A stretch of 64,000 nt of DNA from Bacteroidales bacterium (GTDB lineage: Bacteria; Bacteroidota; Bacteroidia; Bacteroidales; Bacteroidaceae): the NCBI GenBank assembly GCA_015060865.1, contig SUXS01000001.1, positions 248,001 to 312,000 of the forward strand, written 5' to 3'. Below, piece after piece: positions 34,794 through 42,487 of the stretch. Positions within the stretch are counted from its first letter, which is position 1; every line of letters begins with the position of its first letter. A model generated the notes under the pieces. It was not told the DNA's origin. It worked only from the letters and a program-made list of their open reading frames with translations, and searched no databases. Both the position numbers and the translations under genes were made by a program.

Positions 34794-35930
34794 ATGCCCC
34801 ATCAATATCACGAAATCACCACCATGGATGAATTGCACAAACTGCTCGCCAACCATGAGCGTATTGAGCGATGTGCATTCCAGGACATGGATTTTTCAGA
34901 GCTGACCGACGAAAACCTGACGTGCCGCTACTACGACTGCCTATTTATGGGCTGCACATTCAGCAAGCAGATGCGCATACAGATAGACAAGAGCTGCTTT
35001 ATCTTTTCACACCTTGACGTACCCTTCAACTGCTTCAAAAACTCTTTATACACTGCTGACACGTTGTATAAAGGCTATACAACCAGAAATCCTGATAGCT
35101 ATGCACAATGCTTTGACCACGTGGTGTACCAGCATTATTTACAGAAAGGAAAGACAGCTACAGACATCAAGGAAACTCTAGCCCGCACCCTACACGACCA
35201 TTCCATTAGCGATGCTCTGCACGAACTGCTCACACAATACGATGAGCGCAAGGTTATAGGTATCATGGGAGGGCATGGTCTATTGCGTACCGATGCCAAC
35301 TTCCGCAAAATTGTATATATAAGTAAACATCTCACAGAAAACGGCTACCTCATGGTTAGCGGTGGAGGTCCAGGCGCCATGGAAGCTACCCATATGGGAG
35401 CATGGATGGCAGGACGAACGGTTTCCCAAGTTGAAAAGGGGCTCTCACTACTTACGCAAGCCCCTTCATACAAGGATTACAGATGGCTTGACACGGCCTT
35501 TCAGGTACGCGAACTATATCCACAGAATCAATATGCAAGCATCGGTATTCCCACATGGCTTTACGGCCATGAGCCAGCCACCCCATTTGCAACACACATA
35601 GCCAAATATTTTGAGAATGCCATACGGGAAGATGGTATACTTACCATAGCCAAGGGAGGTATCATATATACCCCAGGAAGCGCAGGAACCATGCAGGAAA
35701 TCTTTCAAGATGCCGTACAGAACCATTATTTGAGTTTCGGTTACGCCAGCCCCATGGTATTCCTTGACACGGCATACTGGAACCACGAAGTACCCGTATA
35801 CCCTCTGCTACAACAGCTAACGGCAAGTGGCAAGTATCAAAACCTGATACTATCTCTTTCTGACGACCCGACGGATATCATCACCGCCATTGAAAAATTC
35901 ACTGACTACACTAAGATAGACAAATCATGA
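34794..35930 (+). CDS. LOG/PpnN-like Rossmann nucleotide-binding protein with N-terminal extension
   Basis: The protein has 378 residues from the ATG at 34794. Residues 1-130 are an extension with pentapeptide-like text (CAFQDMDFSELTDENLTCRYYDCLFMGC). The Rossmann part follows: GIMGGHGLLRTD, LMVSGGGPGAMEATHMGAW and PGSAGTMQEIFQDA, a variant of PGGxGTxxE. It is therefore related to LOG and PpnN nucleotide nucleosidases and probably cleaves or binds purine or pyrimidine nucleotides. The substitution of Ser for the second Gly in PGG is notable. The 3' end overlaps the ABC gene by 6 nt. Confidence 0.8.
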   Translation: MPHQYHEITTMDELHKLLANHERIERCAFQDMDFSELTDENLTCRYYDCLFMGCTFSKQMRIQIDKSCFIFSHLDVPFNCFKNSLYTADTLYKGYTTRNPDSYAQCFDHVVYQHYLQKGKTATDIKETLARTLHDHSISDALHELLTQYDERKVIGIMGGHGLLRTDANFRKIVYISKHLTENGYLMVSGGGPGAMEATHMGAWMAGRTVSQVEKGLSLLTQAPSYKDYRWLDTAFQVRELYPQNQYASIGIPTWLYGHEPATPFATHIAKYFENAIREDGILTIAKGGIIYTPGSAGTMQEIFQDAVQNHYLSFGYASPMVFLDTAYWNHEVPVYPLLQQLTASGKYQNLILSLSDDPTDIITAIEKFTDYTKIDKS

Positions 35931-37358
35931 AAGACGCTTAAAATGTGTAACACACACTGGCAGCTCCTCTATATAGTGTGTTACCATTATTAAGGTTTTA
36001 TTGGGCGACAAACAAAAATCGTCTATAATGTCACGCACCATCTCCCTACGCACAGAATCCAACCCATGGAACGGTTCATCGAGAATCAGCAACTCGGGAT
36101 CCTTCACAAACGCCCTCGCCAAGAGCACTAGACGTTGCTCACCCGAGGATAGTTTCAAGAATGTCCGATCAGCCAACTCCTCAATTCCAAATACGCGCAT
36201 CCATTTTTTACATACCTCCATCTGCTCCGAACGCGGTCGACAATACAGCCCGACGCTATCATGAAGTCCCGAAGCCACAATCTCAACAGCAGGCAAGTCC
36301 TTCAGATAAGCCCGATGCATCTCTGGAGACACATAGCCTATTCGTTTCTTGATATCCCATATACTCTCCCCTGTACCTCGACGACGACCAAAAATACTGA
36401 TATCACATGCATAAGACTGAGGATTATCCGCACAAATCATACCCAACAAAGCCGACTTGCCACTTCCGTTATGTCCTAATAAAGCCCAATGTTCACCACG
36501 ACAAACCCTCCAAGTTAATTCACGAAACAACGTACGATTACCATACCGAAGTGTCACATTGCGTAACGAAACTACCGGTTCACCATCATTAACAACAGAA
36601 GCCTTCAGATGAGCTTTCTTTTCCGATATGTTCTCCACCCTCTTGCACACTGTTGGTTTTACCGCAATCTTCCCACCACATATCATATCCTCTACCCTCA
36701 CTACATGGGTGACAAAATTTGGTAATTCTTCTTCACGAGAAAGCACCAATATCAGCTGCAAATGCTTATCACGAATCAGCATCTGAAGTACAGAATGCAA
36801 CTGTTCTCTCATATCGGCATCGAGTCCGATAAATGGATTGTCCATGATGAGCACTTGCGGATTTCTGAGCAATGCCTTGGCAATTTGCAAGCGGCGCAAC
36901 TCACCACTTGAAAGCATAACCAACTGCTTTTCGAACAAGACATCTATCCCCAACTGCTCAAACAAACAAGAAACTTCATTTACCTCTACCCCATCCACTC
37001 CCAGTGCCTCGCGCACTGTTGGAGAAAGCTCCACATCTTGAGAATGCCAACGTTGCTGATAGTAATAATTAGCATCATAATCACCATAGCTATCACGAAA
37101 GGCTATATACTGAATATTTTCAAACACCATACGATGGTCGGCCACACCAAAATCATAGTGCACCTCATTTAACAGTAAAGGATATCGCCCCAGGATAGTA
37201 TTTACCAACATCGTTTTTCCTGCACCATTGGGTCCTATCAACGCCAACTGTTCACTCTCACATAATACAAAATTGATTGGCTCCCTCATTCTATACATCG
37301 GATGACGAGCAACCCCATTTACAATTTCTATCACTCTTCTACCCATTCCATCATTCAT
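35925..37358 (-). CDS. ABC protein with two ATPase domains (ModF/PhrA-like)
   Basis: The protein has 477 residues with no membrane segments. Domain 1: GPNGAGKT (about 42-49), LSSGELRR and VLIMDNPFIGLD. Domain 2: GHNGSGKS (about 285-292), KLSSGEQRLVLLARAF and LLILDEPFHGLD. The layout and length match ModF/photorepair protein PhrA, soluble twin-ATPase proteins of unclear role. No permease gene is nearby, so a non-transport function is likely. The start overlaps the next upstream gene (37351) by 8 nt, implying coupling. Confidence 0.88.
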   Translation of the reverse strand: MNDGMGRRVIEIVNGVARHPMYRMREPINFVLCESEQLALIGPNGAGKTMLVNTILGRYPLLLNEVHYDFGVADHRMVFENIQYIAFRDSYGDYDANYYYQQRWHSQDVELSPTVREALGVDGVEVNEVSCLFEQLGIDVLFEKQLVMLSSGELRRLQIAKALLRNPQVLIMDNPFIGLDADMREQLHSVLQMLIRDKHLQLILVLSREEELPNFVTHVVRVEDMICGGKIAVKPTVCKRVENISEKKAHLKASVVNDGEPVVSLRNVTLRYGNRTLFRELTWRVCRGEHWALLGHNGSGKSALLGMICADNPQSYACDISIFGRRRGTGESIWDIKKRIGYVSPEMHRAYLKDLPAVEIVASGLHDSVGLYCRPRSEQMEVCKKWMRVFGIEELADRTFLKLSSGEQRLVLLARAFVKDPELLILDEPFHGLDSVRREMVRDIIDDFCLSPNKTLIMVTHYIEELPVCVTHFKRLS

Positions 37359-37899
37359 TTTTATATTTCCTCAAACAGCTGCGTATCACCGAACATACTC
37401 CAGCAGTATAGTACTCCAACTCCATAGCACGAACAATACAAAGAAACTCACGATGCAGTTCAGGTTCTTTTCGGCTTATGCGGTCTGCCAACTTCATAGC
37501 CAACGCCTGCACGCCTGATGTTGCTTTCATATCAACCATCGTGCCTATTAGGTAATTAAAAAATGCCACATCAAACTCCTCATCATCCGGAAGTTTATGC
37601 AAAATGCTAAGCAACAAACGGCTAAGACCATCTGAAGGAGTATTCCCAAGGAGCATCGCCACCAACTTTTTCCGCTCGCTAGACACCAATGAGGGATTCT
37701 TATCACAAACCTTTTCAATCACCCAAGCCGCACGCCAACGCAAAGAATCATCTCCCGAATAAATTATCCGAAACAGACCAGCAAGCATAGAAGCATCATT
37801 CATAGCCTCCATAGCCATTGCCTTAATATGCACAACATGAGGTTTACCAACAAGGCGCCGAATAAGTACATGATCAACATTCATGTTTGCTACATACAA
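37351..37899 (-). CDS. small helical-repeat protein of unknown function
   Basis: The protein has 182 residues, or 177 if Met6 (37884) is the start. It is all-helical in character, with HEAT/ARM-like text (LRWRAAWVIEKVCDKNPSLV, LSRLLLSILHKLP, GVQALAMKLADRISRKEPELHREFL). No catalytic motif is seen. A minus-strand -7 box (TATCTTTG, 37917-37924) precedes it. It overlaps the ABC protein gene by 8 nt, so the two probably work together, perhaps as a scaffold and an ATPase. Confidence 0.7.
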   Translation of the reverse strand: MYVANMNVDHVLIRRLVGKPHVVHIKAMAMEAMNDASMLAGLFRIIYSGDDSLRWRAAWVIEKVCDKNPSLVSSERKKLVAMLLGNTPSDGLSRLLLSILHKLPDDEEFDVAFFNYLIGTMVDMKATSGVQALAMKLADRISRKEPELHREFLCIVRAMELEYYTAGVCSVIRSCLRKYKNE

Positions 37900-38113
37900 A
37901 AAGACTATTTATGGCACAAAGATAACACTTTTGCTCCAAAACACGGAATTTATTTGCAAACAAGAAAACAATGCGACGATATTTCCACAAACATTTCATA
38001 AAGCAATTCTATACACATACACGCAATCACAACAGCAAGTCCCCACTAGAGCAACACTACGAACTTATAGCCATGTCAATCGACGAGTTTTCTCATCACG
38101 ATACTAAAAAAAA

Positions 38114-38139
38114 GAGGGGCTGGATTAATCCAGCCCCTC
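38114..38139 (-). terminator. terminator of the rpsF-rpsR-rplI operon
   Basis: A perfect 26-nt palindrome, arms GAGGGGCTGGATT / AATCCAGCCCCTC, is followed on the minus strand by a run of eight or more T. It lies 22 nt after the rplI stop. Confidence 0.92.
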
Positions 38140-38161
38140 GCCTATCACAATAAAAATCTCA

Positions 38162-38611
38162 TTAAGCCTCTTCAGCAACAACCTCGAAAGGAATCTCTAC
38201 AGAAACCTCCTTGTGGAGTTTTACAGTAGCGGTATAAGAACCCACTTCCTTAACGGTATCCTTAACAACGATTGTCTTGCGGTCGATCTCGAAACCGAGC
38301 TTAGCCAAAGCCTCAGCAATCTGGATGTTGCCAACAGCACCGAAGATAGTACCTGTTGAGCTCACCTTTGTTGCAATGGTCAATGCCAAGGGAGCGAGCT
38401 TTGCAGCCAACTCTTCGGCATCAGCCTTAATCTTAGCGAGCTTGTGAGCACGCTGTTTGAGGTTCTCAGCAAGCACCTTGCGGGCGCTTTCTGATGCGAT
38501 AACAGCCTTGCCTTGAGGGATCAAGTAGTTACGACCATAACCCTTCTTCACTGAAACGATGTCGTTCTTGTAGCCCAAACCTGCTACGTCTTCAATTAAA
38601 ATAAGTTCCAT
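38162..38611 (-). CDS. rplI: 50S ribosomal protein L9
   Basis: The protein has 149 residues. The N-terminal MELILIEDVAGLGYKNDIVSVKKGYGRNYLIPQGKA is the L9 signature, followed by the long connecting helix and the C-terminal domain (about residues 75-149). It binds 23S rRNA near the L1 stalk base. It is the third gene of the S6-S18-L9 operon. Confidence 0.98.
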   Translation of the reverse strand: MELILIEDVAGLGYKNDIVSVKKGYGRNYLIPQGKAVIASESARKVLAENLKQRAHKLAKIKADAEELAAKLAPLALTIATKVSSTGTIFGAVGNIQIAEALAKLGFEIDRKTIVVKDTVKEVGSYTATVKLHKEVSVEIPFEVVAEEA

Positions 38612-38630
38612 GCTAATTTCCTCCTTTTAA

Positions 38631-38900
38631 TTATTTCATCATATCAGTTACAAATGGGAGCAAAGCCAAGTGGCGAGCACGCTTAACAGCCTGAGCCACA
38701 CGACGCTGATACTTCAACGAAGTACCGGTGATGCGACGGGGAAGAATCTTACCCTGCTCGTTCAAAAACTTCTTCAAGAATTCGGGATCCTTGTAGTCAA
38801 CATACTTGATACCGCTCTTCTTGAAACGGCAGTATTTCTTCTTCTTAACATCTACAGTAGGGGGAGTTAAGTAACGGATTTCACCATGTTCCTGTGCCAT
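38631..38900 (-). CDS. rpsR: 30S ribosomal protein S18
   Basis: The protein has 89 residues. The core [21 protein letters not shown] and [31 protein letters not shown] is characteristic. It pairs with S6 on the platform of the small subunit. It lies 2 nt after rpsF and 19 nt before rplI. Confidence 0.98.
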   Translation of the reverse strand: MAQEHGEIRYLTPPTVDVKKKKYCRFKKSGIKYVDYKDPEFLKKFLNEQGKILPRRITGTSLKYQRRVAQAVKRARHLALLPFVTDMMK

Positions 38901-38902
38901 AA

Positions 38903-39250
38903 TTATGCCTCCTGTGCTTTAGCTTGTTTAACACTCTTTCTCTTAGCTGCATACTCTGCTGCATACTTGTCAAGCTTGACTGTGATGTAACGGATTACGC
39001 GCTCGTCACGACGGAAGTTCAACTCCAGTTTCTCGATTACTGTAGGCTCAGCCTTGAACTCGAGCAACTGATAAAAACCTGTTGACTTCTTCTCAATCTG
39101 GTATGCCAATTTCTTCATACCCCAATTCTCTTCATTGATAATCTCAGCGCCACTAGCGGTAAGAATACCTTTGAACTTTTCGACCGCTTCCTTTACCTGA
39201 ACATCAGATAAAACGGGAGTCAAAATGAAAACGGTTTCGTACTGATTCAT
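38903..39250 (-). CDS. rpsF: 30S ribosomal protein S6
   Basis: The protein has 115 residues. [23 protein letters not shown] and [24 protein letters not shown] match S6. The C-terminal tail is basic. It is the first gene of the operon, with a strong promoter embedded in a dispersed repeat. Confidence 0.98.
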   Translation of the reverse strand: MNQYETVFILTPVLSDVQVKEAVEKFKGILTASGAEIINEENWGMKKLAYQIEKKSTGFYQLLEFKAEPTVIEKLELNFRRDERVIRYITVKLDKYAAEYAAKRKSVKQAKAQEA

Positions 39251-39294
39251 ACTCTTTTAAAAATTAATTAATAACAGTTATTTGAAATCGGCTG

Positions 39295-39326
39295 CAAAAT
39301 TAGTGCAAATCGAGCGAAAAAACAAA
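39295..39326 (-). promoter_or_regulatory. rpsF operon promoter in dispersed repeat
   Basis: On the minus strand, TTTG (39323-39326), a 20-nt spacer and TAATTTTG (39295-39302) match perfectly. The box and its context (TTTGCACTAATTTTG) are the same as at ffh. Confidence 0.88.
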
Positions 39327-39480
39327 TTTTATTTGATTTTTCCGAAGTTCAGCCTAAATTCCACTTACGAAGTAAATTAAAGGCAGTTCAAATCGAACGA
39401 AACACCCATTTTGAGGTAATCCCCAGAGATCCGGTCTACCTTCTGTTTGCGAGAGCAAGCCCAAATTAGCGCAAACTGAG
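39303..39480 (-). repeat. diverged copy of the 87-bp promoter repeat
   Basis: Reading the minus strand from about 39480 to 39295, the order and much of the sequence match the ffh upstream repeat: a Cys-like GCTTGCTCTCGCAA hairpin, then TTTAGGCTGAACTTCGG, AATCAAATAAAATTTG, and CGCTCGATTTGCACTAATTTTG. It lies in the 483-nt gene-free stretch between rpsF and the small gene at 39734. Confidence 0.75.
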
Positions 39481-39733
39481 CGGGAATCGAGAAAAAATGC
39501 TATTGGACGAGAGATATTCAACAAAGTTTCTTTATTTTTGTGTGTTCTTGCGGAACTTTCCAAATGTTATTCATCCAACAGGCATAAATACTGAGAATAG
39601 GGAAAAAAAAGAGGAAAAAAGGACTCTACAAAAAGAAAAGAAAGAAAATTTCAAGCAATTTATTTTCACAATTAAAGAATAATCCGTTACTTTGCAAGTT
39701 GTAAAGAGTGTATAACATTTAAAAATACATAAA

Positions 39734-39910
39734 ATGAAAAATTTATTTCTAAAAAATTTGGGTCTCATCGTGATAATCATAGCAGCAATCGTGCTGATTT
39801 GCAGCTATTTCTTAGGATGGAACAATAACAACAATGTGCAATTCGGTTCTTTTGGAGCTATGATTGTTGGATTGATTCTGTACATCGTTCTTAATAAGAA
39901 AGTAGACTAA
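39734..39910 (+). CDS. 58-residue membrane protein
   Basis: This short frame (MKNLFLKNLGLIVIIIAAIV ...) has two hydrophobic helices (about residues 9-27 and 40-55) separated by an Asn-rich loop (GWNNNNNVQFGS), and ends in LNKKVD. It starts with ATG and is followed 21 nt later by a strong terminator. I recall similar small two-helix proteins in other Bacteroidales. No function is known. Its position between rpsF and rprY on the opposite strand gives no hint. Confidence 0.75.
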   Translation: MKNLFLKNLGLIVIIIAAIVLICSYFLGWNNNNNVQFGSFGAMIVGLILYIVLNKKVD

Positions 39911-39931
39911 CGCAAGACACCGCACACACAA

Positions 39932-39966
39932 AAAAATAGGAGAGAGGCCACCTCTCTCCTATTTTT
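39932..39966 (+). terminator. strong hairpin terminator, probably bidirectional
   Basis: A 16-bp perfect stem (AAAAATAGGAGAGAGG / CCTCTCTCCTATTTTT) with a CCA loop. T-rich tails are present on both strands, so it can end the small membrane gene (plus) and the rprXY operon (minus, 47 nt after the rprY stop). Confidence 0.9.
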
Positions 39967-40012
39967 ATATAAAGATCTAAAAAAAGACGAATTACGACAT
40001 TTACATCTATCA

Positions 40013-40714
40013 TCAAGATTCAATCGTTGGAGCAATTAACTTATAGCCTTTTCCATGAATATTGATGATTTCAATAGAATCATCTTCCTTCAGATGCTTG
40101 CGCAATTTTGTAATGTAAACATCCATACTGCGAGCATTGAAATAATTATCATCTATCCAAATGGTCTTCAGAGCAAAATCACGCTGCAATATTTCATTGG
40201 CATGAGCACAAAGCAATGCCAGCAATTCAGACTCTTTGGTAGTCAGTTTGGTTTGGCGACCATCAATTGTGAGCAACTGCTTTTGAGTATCAAAGGTAAA
40301 CTTACCTATCTTATATAAGTTACTTCCCTTATTCTTCTTACCCCTCACACGGCGGAGTATAGCCTCAATACGAAAAGTAAGTTCCTCCATACTAAAAGGT
40401 TTAGTGATATAATCATCTGCACCTATTTTAAATCCTTCAAGCACATCCTCCTTCAAAGTTTTCGCAGTCAAGAAGATAATGGGTATTTCAGTATTAGCCT
40501 GACGTATCTCTTGAGCCAATGTAAAACCATCTTTTTTAGGCATCATTACATCAAGCACACACAAGTCATACTTATTCTTCAAGAAAGCTTTATAACCGAC
40601 CTCACCATCAGGACACAAATCCGCATTATATCCTTTGGCATTTAGATACTCTCTTAACAACATGCCAAGATTCTCATCATCTTCGCACAACAAAATACTT
40701 AACTTTTCACCCAT
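40013..40714 (-). CDS. rprY: response regulator RprY (OmpR family)
   Basis: The protein has 233 residues. The receiver domain has the acidic EDDE cluster (11-14), phospho-acceptor Asp55 (LCVLDVMMPKKDG), and Thr/Lys near 83 and 106 (LTAK, TKPFS). The C-terminal winged helix (about 135-228) includes TTKESELLALLCAHANEILQRD and YITKLRKHLK. The text is very close to Bacteroides RprY, a regulator linked to tetracycline-resistance gene control and stress in that genus. It follows rprX by 2 nt. Confidence 0.93.
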   Translation of the reverse strand: MGEKLSILLCEDDENLGMLLREYLNAKGYNADLCPDGEVGYKAFLKNKYDLCVLDVMMPKKDGFTLAQEIRQANTEIPIIFLTAKTLKEDVLEGFKIGADDYITKPFSMEELTFRIEAILRRVRGKKNKGSNLYKIGKFTFDTQKQLLTIDGRQTKLTTKESELLALLCAHANEILQRDFALKTIWIDDNYFNARSMDVYITKLRKHLKEDDSIEIINIHGKGYKLIAPTIES

Positions 40715-40716
40715 AG

Positions 40717-42225
40717 TTACTTACTATTCAATAAAGGTAATACAATAATAAATTTCGTTCCCACACCAAGTTCACTTTCAGCACGTATAGTACCGTGATG
40801 ATCTTGTATAACTTTTTTCACATAAGCTAACCCTAAACCAAATCCCTTCACATCGTGCAAATTTCCTGTATGCACACGATAGAAACGATCGAAAACTTTT
40901 TTTAAGTTTTCCTTCTTAATACCGATACCATTATCTTGAATGGACAAGGCAAGTTTACCATGTTCATTCCAAGTACGTATCGTAAGCCTTAAAGCTTCGT
41001 CCGTACGTTTATACTTGACCGCATTGTCCATCAAGTTGAACACCACATTGGTTATATGCATTTCATCAGCTAACACAATAGCATCCGTTGCATTCAATTG
41101 CGAAATAATTGTCCCTCCATTCTTCTCTACTTTAAGAGCAAATGTATTCACAACTCCGTTCACCAATTCATTCACATCAAGCTCACGAGTTTTCATTGTA
41201 GCCTTCTGCTGATCGAAGAGAGATATCTGCAACACCTTTTCCACTTGAAAGCGCAACCGCTTAGTCTCATCATTGATAATGCCAGTCACATGCTGCAACA
41301 TCTGAGGAGACTTTGCCACTGAAGCATCATTAAGCATTTGCGCAGCCAATGATATAGTCGATATAGGCGTTTTGAATTCGTGAGTCATATTATTTATAAA
41401 ATCATTTTTAAGTTCCGCCACCTTTTTCTGCCTGAATATTATATATATGGTAAACATAAATGTAATACACAAAACAACCGTAAAAGATAGCGAAGGTATC
41501 ATAAAACGAACAGAACTAAATATATAACTGTTCATTGTCGGGAAATGAATTTTCAACACACCCATTTTGCTTGGGGCATCATTACCAAACAAAATTTGCG
41601 TATATGCATCCTCCTCGCCCTCAGGCTCATAATCACTACAACGATAGATTTCTTTTCCGTCACTGGACGAGACAATGAAATGATACGGAATATCTATACC
41701 ATTGTTCAGCAATTCTGCACGAAGATCCCTATCAAGAGAAACAAAATTGATGCGTTTCTCCAATGGTTGGTCACTTGCTGTATACAATATCTTATATATC
41801 ACCTCATCCATCAAAGAACGCTGATGAGCATATCGGCTACGGATAATATCCTGTAACGAACGCGAAGCCTCCGGGATTGTTCGCCTGTTTTGAGGATGAC
41901 GAGGCATCACAATAGTACGCATTTCAAACGAAGAGATTATACCATCTTTCGATTTTATATCATACTGATGCGTAACCACTCCCACATTCTGCTGATTTTT
42001 TGCTGCTTTCTTCTCCGACGCTATGGCATCTTGTTCCAGATAGCGCATAGTCTCATACAGTTCCAACTTATGCGCCGCATTATATAAACTACGTTTGACA
42101 GATTCATCGAACTGCGTCTGACGCATCTTCACCATCTCCTCTATATACTTAACTTGCAAACTTAGCAAAGCTACAAAGGAAAGACTCATTATAAATCCTA
42201 ATATCAGTATCGTGGTTCTCTTCAT
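40717..42225 (-). CDS. rprX: sensor histidine kinase RprX
   Basis: The protein has 502 residues from the ATG at 42225. The N-terminal membrane helix (about 5-25) is followed by an extracytoplasmic region to ~265 and a second helix (about 270-295). The dimerisation box NDFINNMTHEFKTPIST has the phospho-His. The ATPase domain has the N-box NVVFNLMDNAVKYK, DNGIGI, and FGLGLAYVK. It forms a pair with RprY. A -7 box (TATATTTG, 42231-42238 on the minus strand) lies only 5 nt from the ATG, so the mRNA may be leaderless. Confidence 0.92.
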   Translation of the reverse strand: MKRTTILILGFIMSLSFVALLSLQVKYIEEMVKMRQTQFDESVKRSLYNAAHKLELYETMRYLEQDAIASEKKAAKNQQNVGVVTHQYDIKSKDGIISSFEMRTIVMPRHPQNRRTIPEASRSLQDIIRSRYAHQRSLMDEVIYKILYTASDQPLEKRINFVSLDRDLRAELLNNGIDIPYHFIVSSSDGKEIYRCSDYEPEGEEDAYTQILFGNDAPSKMGVLKIHFPTMNSYIFSSVRFMIPSLSFTVVLCITFMFTIYIIFRQKKVAELKNDFINNMTHEFKTPISTISLAAQMLNDASVAKSPQMLQHVTGIINDETKRLRFQVEKVLQISLFDQQKATMKTRELDVNELVNGVVNTFALKVEKNGGTIISQLNATDAIVLADEMHITNVVFNLMDNAVKYKRTDEALRLTIRTWNEHGKLALSIQDNGIGIKKENLKKVFDRFYRVHTGNLHDVKGFGLGLAYVKKVIQDHHGTIRAESELGVGTKFIIVLPLLNSK

Positions 42226-42230
42226 ATCCG

Positions 42231-42238
42231 CAAATATA
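42231..42238 (-). promoter_or_regulatory. -7 box of rprXY
   Basis: The minus strand reads TATATTTG, 5 nt upstream of the chosen ATG. No good -33 element at 19-21 nt is visible. Transcription would start at or near the start codon. Confidence 0.45.
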
Positions 42239-42385
42239 AACGATAACACCCAAATGCTCTAAACAATTAACAACTATTACGCAAAGTTTTCACCACATTT
42301 AACATTTACAACGATTCTAATTCCCAATTTAACAAGCAACACTTTTACACACCAACACTAATCCCTCCATGTTTCCAATAAAAAA

Positions 42386-42421
42386 GAAGAAGAGTTACGC
42401 CATTTTGCATAACCCTTCTTC
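42386..42421 (-). terminator. terminator of the GH20-GH33 gene
   Basis: A 12-bp stem GAAGAAGGGTTA / TAACTCTTCTTC (minus-strand reading, with one G-U pair) is followed by TTTTTT, 67 nt after the stop. On the plus strand the wobble becomes an A-C mismatch, so the hairpin is directed to the minus strand. Confidence 0.82.
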
Positions 42422-42487
42422 TCATCATTAACAGAAGTTTCTATCCAAGTTAATTCTCTTAACAAACTTCACGTCATAGACATCCTT

